Positions 7,401 to 10,681 of a stretch of 10,681 nt of DNA are shown here, piece by piece. The notes beneath the pieces were generated by a model. It ran no database searches. It saw only the letters and a list, made by a program, of their open reading frames with translations, and was not told the origin of the DNA. The position numbers and the translations under genes are program-made. This stretch comes from CAZNXJ01 sp964577115 (lineage in GTDB: Bacteria > Planctomycetota > Planctomycetia > Pirellulales > Pirellulaceae), in assembly GCA_964577115.1 (NCBI GenBank), contig CAZNXJ010000060.1, forward strand, positions 1-10,681. Direction: 5' to 3'. Every line of letters begins with the position of its first letter. Within the stretch, counting starts at the first letter, position 1.

Positions 7401-8701
7401 GCATCCTGCGTCCGCCCCATCGCGGCCAGTGCATGGGCGAGGCCGAGGCGAGCGGACGGATTGAGCGGGTCGTCGTTGACGAGCCGGCGATAGGCTTCCA
7501 ATTGCTGGTCGGGATTGCCCAGCCGAGCGAAACATTGGGCGCGCAGCGTATCGGCTTGCCGAGCCAGTTCAGGCCAGCGGTCAAGCGCAGCGCGGCACGC
7601 ATCGAGCGTCTTAATACATTGGTACCATTGGCCGTCGAGATACGCTCGGCGAGCGGCCAAAAGCTCGAGTGTCGGCGGGGGTTGTTCGAGCTGCCGGAGA
7701 CGCTCGACGAGCCGTTCGATCTCGGCGGGCGGTGCCCGCTCGGCGATCTTCTGGTTCGCCATGCTCCAGATCAGCTCGCGGTTGTCCGGATGACGCTCGA
7801 GCCCCTCGCGCACCCATGCGGCCGCTTGTTCGGATTTGCCTTTTTGGCCGGCGAGCTGAGCGAGCTGTAGATAGAGCTGCGGGACATCCGGATGCAGCTC
7901 GACCGCGCGGCGCAGGATTTCCTCGGCGCGAGCATGATCGTTGTGTGCTCGAGCAACCTCGGCAAGCAGCACAAGCCCCTCGACGTTTTGTGCATCGAGC
8001 TCAACGGCGCGCTCGGCATCCGCCAGCGCTTCGTCGAGGCGGTTGACCTGCCGGTAGTAATCGGCGCGAAGGCGGTAGGCCCGTGCGCTCGTGTCGTTGT
8101 GAGCGACCAGACGCTCGAGAACCTCGGCCTCGCTCTGCGGCATTTCCAGCCGCTGGCGGTAGAGTGCGGCGAGCGGCAGGTAGCAGTCGAGCCGATCGGG
8201 CTGAGCGGCGAGGGCCGCTTCGAAGCTGGCGGCACTTTCGCGGAATTTGCCTTGCCTGAGCAACCACGTTCCGCGCCATTCGAGCAATTCCGCGTCTTCG
8301 GGCGTTTCCTTAAGGAGCGGTTCGAGATGGGCGAGGGCATCAGCAGTTCGGCCGATGCGCGCAGACACTTGCGCAAGCCGGCGGCGCACGCCGGCGCGCT
8401 GCGGATCGCGGCGCAAGACGAACTCCATCGTGTCGTAGGCGCGCCGCAGGTCGCCGACGTCGGCCAGCAGCAATGCCAGGTCGGCGCGCGCGTCGATGTC
8501 ATCAGGCTCAAGCTGCACGTAGCTCGTCAGATTGCGGATCGCCTCGGCCATCCGCCCGGACTCTCGCGCCTCGCTAGCGCGCAGCAAGAACACCTTTGCG
8601 TTCCGGCGTACCTGGTAGCCGTGCAGTAGGTGTATGCCCACGCTGCTCAGACACAGCGCGACGACGAACCCGAACAAGAATCGCCAATTAACCGAGTACA
8701 A
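4496..8701 (-). CDS. Giant membrane-anchored TPR protein, possible envelope scaffold
   Basis: A protein of about 1401 residues. A single membrane helix lies at about 7-27 (FLFGFVVALCLSSVGIHLL), and the rest is soluble and almost wholly helical. At least eight contiguous 34-35-residue TPR units fill roughly residues 37-308; they show the usual pattern (A..L...G....A...........P). Four more units fill the last 160 residues before QLAQLFAS, and degenerate TPR-like helices occupy most of the middle, so the total may approach 30. TPR arrays bind proteins. In exopolysaccharide secretion systems such as AlgK or BcsC, TPR regions act as periplasmic scaffolds, and the rfbB/rfbC context suggests a similar role here; this is inference. 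No lipobox is present. The start is TTG: TAA at 8708-8710 directly precedes the TTG at 8705-8707, and a second TTG at 8699-8701 sits 10 bases from GGGGAG. I chose the second; the first would add two residues. It is probably co-transcribed with rfbC, 72 bases upstream. Confidence 0.9.
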   Translation of the reverse strand: MYSVNWRFLFGFVVALCLSSVGIHLLHGYQVRRNAKVFLLRASEARESGRMAEAIRNLTSYVQLEPDDIDARADLALLLADVGDLRRAYDTMEFVLRRDPQRAGVRRRLAQVSARIGRTADALAHLEPLLKETPEDAELLEWRGTWLLRQGKFRESAASFEAALAAQPDRLDCYLPLAALYRQRLEMPQSEAEVLERLVAHNDTSARAYRLRADYYRQVNRLDEALADAERAVELDAQNVEGLVLLAEVARAHNDHARAEEILRRAVELHPDVPQLYLQLAQLAGQKGKSEQAAAWVREGLERHPDNRELIWSMANQKIAERAPPAEIERLVERLRQLEQPPPTLELLAARRAYLDGQWYQCIKTLDACRAALDRWPELARQADTLRAQCFARLGNPDQQLEAYRRLVNDDPLNPSARLGLAHALAAMGRTQDAIAEYQQLVRLPSAPASALRELASLMVLDNLQREPARRDWPAVEQVLAMLADRLPDDSAAAILRVEVALGKGERESAERELAAATERFPDDETVWGAAFNFALQAGELEDAQRRLEQHRQQYGDTVTGRLAAMRLAVRQSPDTLGEQWDAWAAASERFSESDERRLLSELAVAAFQHDDYAHAQNLATRAAARAPGDVRLLRLRLEIALRQGDDQAMRGILDDIKRLEGSGPLWHFSRAAYLVIRAKKGELERLSDARVHLSHARRQRPNWSRIPALMAIVEELEGNQDAAIREYLRAIELGDRDPGIIRNVAQVLYQRGQYREADRLIRQLQQQQLAGAPELGRLASMISMELDEHRRALELAATVARDSTDVRDYVWLGYVLTVTERFEQAERAFRRATRLAPAEPAGWIALVQFYARTNRADDARKAIGEAQAAIDADKAPPALAKCYELVGDIDQAQEQIDRYLASHPEEPAAQRAACEFYLRNRQASRATPLLTKLAQNTSDASRADRAWARRALALLHAENGDYRSRLAARQMVEQNLAATPGSTEDRQALAYVLASLGGKAERARAIKILRELTGAAHAAALEERLLLAKLYLADDQYSAFVQQMRELLARSHDTSEFPRYVAYYARVLLDRSEISEAALWIDRLAELAPQSMDTYDLRARLLVASQPPRADDAIALLREAATTAGADWEVAVRVALRFETYAKQMRDAQLLEAATKFIGAADALYREWALENPEGQLALVGFLARQQKFDEAMAILERAWPAVPVERLLPALPAVVTAAGNDPGRQRTVDTLLQQLVEKYPEASGVLLTMATTCHTWQRYDDALAYYERVLAMAPDNIVALNNSAVILALQRRDLPTALRMINLALEIHGPSSELLDTRATVYLAMGKSAEAVRDMEQAVAQAGDDPLYLFRLTLAYQANQQFSEAVSTWGRAKERGLHADMIGPLERDAYDQLAQLFAS

Positions 8702-8711
8702 GCGCAATTAT

Positions 8712-8717
8712 CTCCCC
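8712..8717 (-). promoter_or_regulatory. Ribosome binding site GGGGAG in front of the TTG start of the TPR gene
   Basis: Reading leftward, GGGGAG is followed by ATAA-TTG-CGC-TTG. Its distance is 4 bases to the first TTG and 10 bases to the second. The 10-base spacing is the more usual one, and no ATG or GTG lies near in the frame. Confidence 0.5.
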
Positions 8718-8736
8718 AAACGCCTGCCCCTACTTC

Positions 8737-8766
8737 CATCCGTGCTCATCCGCGTCTATCCGTAGT
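8737..8766 (+). repeat. Three 10-bp tandem units with a CATCCGTG core
   Basis: CATCCGTGCT (8737-8746), CATCCGCGTC (8747-8756) and TATCCGTAGT (8757-8766) form a tandem array in the 72-base gap between rfbC and the TPR gene. The [CT]AT[CT]CG core is shared with the arrays at 1953-1979 and 2059-2076. The unit is 10 bases here rather than 9. The array reads along the + strand, antisense to the genes that flank it. Confidence 0.65.
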
Positions 8767-8773
8767 CGCCCGT

Positions 8774-9325
8774 TTACCCAACCGACGGCAGCTCCTCACG
8801 AGGAATATCCGCCAACTTCCGTGCCTGCTGGTCCTTTGGTGAGAGCAAGGGTTCGGAAATGGGCCAATCAATCGCCAGGTCGGGATCGTTCCACGCCACA
8901 CCCTTGTCGCAGCTGGCGTGATAAATCTCGCTGCACTTGTACGAGAGGATCACGTGGTCGGTCAGCGCGCAGAACCCGTGCGCAAACCCTTCGGGGATGT
9001 AGATCTGCCGGCGGTTCTCGGCACTTAGCTCGACGCCGACCCATTGGCGGTAGGTGGGCGAATCGGGGCGGATATCGACAGCGACGTCGAAGGCCACCCC
9101 GTGGAGGACTTGGACGAGCTTCGCTTGGGGATGCGGAAGCTGGTAGTGCAAGCCGCGCAGCACGCCCTTGCGCGATACGGAAATGTTGTCCTGAGCGCCG
9201 GCGCGGATACCGAGTTCTTCATAGCGCGGCTTGTGCCAGCTTTCGAAGAACGCTCCGCGGTCGTCCTGGAACACGCGGGGTTCGATCAGCAGGACACCTG
9301 GCAAACGAGTCGGTGTCACATTCAT
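8774..9325 (-). CDS. rfbC: dTDP-4-dehydrorhamnose 3,5-epimerase
   Basis: A cytosolic enzyme of 183 residues (usual length about 180-185). It epimerises dTDP-4-keto-6-deoxyglucose at C3 and C5, the third step of dTDP-L-rhamnose synthesis. Family signatures are present in order: VFQDDRGAFFESW at 18-30, QDNISVSRKGVLRGLHYQ at 45-62 with the catalytic His60, FDVAVDIR at 79-86 with SPTYRQW after it, the cupin strand IPEGFAHGF at 110-118, and KCSEIYHASCDKGVAWNDPD at 130-149. In the last block Tyr135 aligns with the catalytic tyrosine region of RmlC. The frame runs upstream to a TTG at 9364, but MNVTPTRLPGVLLIEP at 9325 is the normal N-terminus of the family, and AGAGG-type sequence at 9337-9341 lies 11 bases before it. 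It follows rfbB after 65 bases and is presumably co-transcribed with it. An intervening hairpin may change the ratio of the two. Confidence 0.95.
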   Translation of the reverse strand: MNVTPTRLPGVLLIEPRVFQDDRGAFFESWHKPRYEELGIRAGAQDNISVSRKGVLRGLHYQLPHPQAKLVQVLHGVAFDVAVDIRPDSPTYRQWVGVELSAENRRQIYIPEGFAHGFCALTDHVILSYKCSEIYHASCDKGVAWNDPDLAIDWPISEPLLSPKDQQARKLADIPREELPSVG

Positions 9326-9362
9326 AAACAGCGATACCTCTGCCCTCTGTTCACCTTTGCCC

Positions 9363-9390
9363 AACGGCGCGCTGCCTCAAGCGCGCCGCT
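9363..9390 (-). terminator. Strong GC hairpin between rfbB and rfbC
   Basis: AGCGCGCCG at 9380-9388 and CGGCGCGCT at 9365-9373 form a perfect 9-bp stem with a 6-base loop. One G-T and one A-T pair extend it to 11 bp. On the - strand it begins directly behind the TAA of rfbB. No T-run follows (the next bases are GGGCAAAGG), so it is not a complete intrinsic terminator. It is more likely a partial attenuator or a block to 3' decay of the rfbB message. Confidence 0.5.
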
Positions 9391-10470
9391 TTATCGCGTG
9401 GTGTCGGTGCCGGCGCCGGCCAGCCCTAATCGCTGGCGGCGGTATCCGCCCGAATTCACGCGTTCAACCCAGGCCCCATTTTCAACGTACCATGCAACGG
9501 TACGCCGGAGGCCCGATTCGAATGTCTCTTGCGGCTCCCAGCCGAGTTCCCGTTTGATTTTCGACGCATCGATGGCATATCGGCGATCGTGGCCGGGCCG
9601 ATCCTGGACGAAGCGGATGAGCGACCGGCACGGAGCGTGCGGCAAATCGGGCCGCAGCTCGTCGACGATATCGCAGATCGTATGCACGACCTCCAGGTTT
9701 GGCTTCTCGCAGTTCCCGCCAATATTGTAGACCTCGCCCGGCCGGCCCGCCTCGAGCACCCGCTGGATCGCTCGGCAATGGTCCTCGACGTATAACCAGT
9801 CGCGGACCTGCTGGCCGTCGCCATAGACGGGCAGCGGTTTGCCTTCGAAGCAGTTGAGGATGGTGAGGGGAATAAGCTTTTCGGGGAACTGGTACGGGCC
9901 GTAGTTATTCGAGCAGTTCGTGATGAGCGTCGGAAGTCCGAACGTATGGTGGTAGGCGCGGACGAAGTGGTCGGAGGCGGCTTTGGAGGCCGAGTAGGGC
10001 GAGTTGGGCTGGTAGGGCGTTTGTTCGGTGAATTTGCCCTGGGGGCCCAGCGAACCGTACACCTCGTCGGTCGACACGTGGAGGAACCGGAACGCATCGC
10101 GGCGTCCGCCGTCGAGCTGGTTCCAGTAGGTCTTGGCGGCGTCGAGCAGCGTGAAGGTACCTTTGACGTTCGTTTCGAGGAAGGCGGCCGGCCCATCAAT
10201 CGAGCGATCGACGTGCGATTCGGCGGCAAAATGCACGATCGCTCGCGGCTGGTACTCCTGGAACAGCCGCGCCACGAGCTCCGCGTCGCAGATATCCCCT
10301 TCGACGAACGTATGGCGCGGCGACTCGAGGACGCCCGCCAAATTATCCAAATTTCCCGCGTAAGTCAGCTTATCCAAGCTGACAACATGGGCTTGATCCT
10401 GGGCGACGAGTTGGCGGACGAAGCAGCTACCGATGAACCCAGCGCTACCGGTGACGAGAATGGAGCTCAT
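9391..10470 (-). CDS. rfbB: dTDP-glucose 4,6-dehydratase
   Basis: A cytosolic NAD-dependent enzyme of the extended short-chain dehydrogenase family that converts dTDP-glucose to dTDP-4-keto-6-deoxyglucose, the second step of dTDP-L-rhamnose synthesis and a branch point to other deoxysugars. The 359 residues match the usual length. The Rossmann glycine motif G8-S-A-G11-F-I-G14 follows MSSILVT, and the LDKLTYAGNLDNL block stands at 32-44. HFAAESHVDRSI at 80-91 and HVSTDEVYG at 131-139 follow, the latter with Thr134, Asp135 and Glu136. The catalytic pair Tyr159 and Lys163 sits in YSASK. TNCSNNYGPYQFPEKLIP (184-201), DGQQVRDWLYVEDHC (218-232) and GEVYNIGG (245-252) complete the sugar-nucleotide site. 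The last nine residues are a small extension. The frame continues upstream with ATG at 10530 and beyond, but the ATG at 10470 gives the canonical N-terminus. Its ribosome binding site is weak (GGAT, 8 bases upstream). rfbB is the first gene of the operon in the window. Confidence 0.96.
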   Translation of the reverse strand: MSSILVTGSAGFIGSCFVRQLVAQDQAHVVSLDKLTYAGNLDNLAGVLESPRHTFVEGDICDAELVARLFQEYQPRAIVHFAAESHVDRSIDGPAAFLETNVKGTFTLLDAAKTYWNQLDGGRRDAFRFLHVSTDEVYGSLGPQGKFTEQTPYQPNSPYSASKAASDHFVRAYHHTFGLPTLITNCSNNYGPYQFPEKLIPLTILNCFEGKPLPVYGDGQQVRDWLYVEDHCRAIQRVLEAGRPGEVYNIGGNCEKPNLEVVHTICDIVDELRPDLPHAPCRSLIRFVQDRPGHDRRYAIDASKIKRELGWEPQETFESGLRRTVAWYVENGAWVERVNSGGYRRQRLGLAGAGTDTTR

Positions 10471-10571
10471 GCGCAGATCCGTTATCCAATGAGCGAGGGG
10501 AGAGTTGTCCGGGTCAGGTGAAAGCTCCATTCTGAACCGCTTGCTCGAGTTGGGCAACGGATTGGGCAGAA

Positions 10572-10607
10572 AAGGACGAAGGAAGAGGGCGGAAGGACGA
10601 TGGAAGA
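10572..10607. repeat. Imperfect 15-bp direct repeat in a purine tract upstream of rfbB
   Basis: AAGGACGAAGGAAGA (10572-10586) and AAGGACGATGGAAGA (10593-10607) match at 14 of 15 bases with a 21-base period, two turns of the helix. They lie within a G/A-rich + strand tract (about 10562-10618). On the - strand, the transcribed sense for rfbB, this is a pyrimidine tract about 100 bases upstream of the start. It could be a regulator site or a leader RNA element. Confidence 0.45.
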
Positions 10608-10631
10608 AAGGGATAAAGGCACCGCGATCGG

Positions 10632-10681
10632 TTAAAACGGCCAGAACGGTCGTGGCGCGAATTTCATCAATCCGCCCACCA
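10632..10681 (-). other. Possible 3' tail of a further - strand gene at the window edge
   Basis: One - strand frame is open from the window edge to TAA at 10632-10634 and would read VGGLMKFAPRPFWPF. This could be the last 15 residues of a gene upstream of rfbB. The frame is too short to judge, and the rfbB frame is also open through this region to the edge. About 160 bases would then separate this gene from rfbB. Confidence 0.2.

Noticed and set aside
10471..10557. Longer rfbB with an N-terminal extension from 10530 or 10557
   Set aside because: The family begins directly before the ILVTG..GFIGS motif, as at 10470. The extension is low in coding character and lies in the probable leader.
10630..10681. 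Resemblance of IRATTVLAV (- strand, in the rfbB frame) to the N-terminus of HslV
   Set aside because: Only about nine residues look alike. The catalytic-core continuation (the GDGQVT region) is absent and rfbB follows at once. Chance is the simplest explanation.
1..10681. CRISPR array, tRNA, rRNA, insertion sequence or phage genes
   Set aside because: No regularly spaced long repeats, no cloverleaf or rRNA sequence, and no transposase, integrase or phage motifs were seen on either strand.

Overview
The window looks like chromosomal DNA of a GC-rich planctomycete, probably a member of the Pirellulales. I infer this from the high GC at third codon positions, a planctomycete-style polysaccharide export lipoprotein with duplicated domains, a small secreted tyrosine-rich protein containing an SPYLN...YYN.IRPQ-type motif, and a very long TPR protein beside nucleotide-sugar genes. 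No rRNA, tRNA, CRISPR array, transposase or phage gene is visible. The taxonomic call is inference; there is no phylogenetic marker gene here.

Left part, + strand (about 223-2708): four genes read rightward. They are a small secreted protein of unknown function (223-624), a Wza/KpsD-family polysaccharide export lipoprotein (849-1937), a 43-residue basic protein (2109-2240) and a 123-residue acidic cytosolic protein of unknown function (2337-2708). The gap between the export gene and the 43-residue gene holds short tandem repeats built on a CATTCGTG core and a candidate promoter. The gap before the 123-residue gene holds a clean operator-like dyad.

Right part, - strand (about 10470 down to 2668): four genes read leftward and are closely spaced (64, 72 and 28 bases), so they probably form one operon. 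In transcription order they are rfbB (dTDP-glucose 4,6-dehydratase), rfbC (dTDP-4-dehydrorhamnose 3,5-epimerase), a membrane-anchored TPR protein of about 1400 residues, and a five-helix membrane protein with a large soluble C-terminal part of unknown function. A strong GC hairpin lies directly behind the rfbB stop. The two transcription units converge, and their last genes overlap by 41 bases.

Taken together this is an envelope-polysaccharide neighbourhood. RfbB and RfbC supply the two middle steps of dTDP-L-rhamnose synthesis. The export lipoprotein would carry a polymer across the outer membrane. The TPR protein is a plausible periplasmic scaffold, by analogy with the TPR parts of known exopolysaccharide secretion systems. 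rfbA and rfbD are not in the window. The most interesting unexplained items are the intergenic CATTCGTG/CATCCGTG repeats, the 43-residue gene, the membrane protein at the end of the operon, and the dyads in front of the two small + strand genes.
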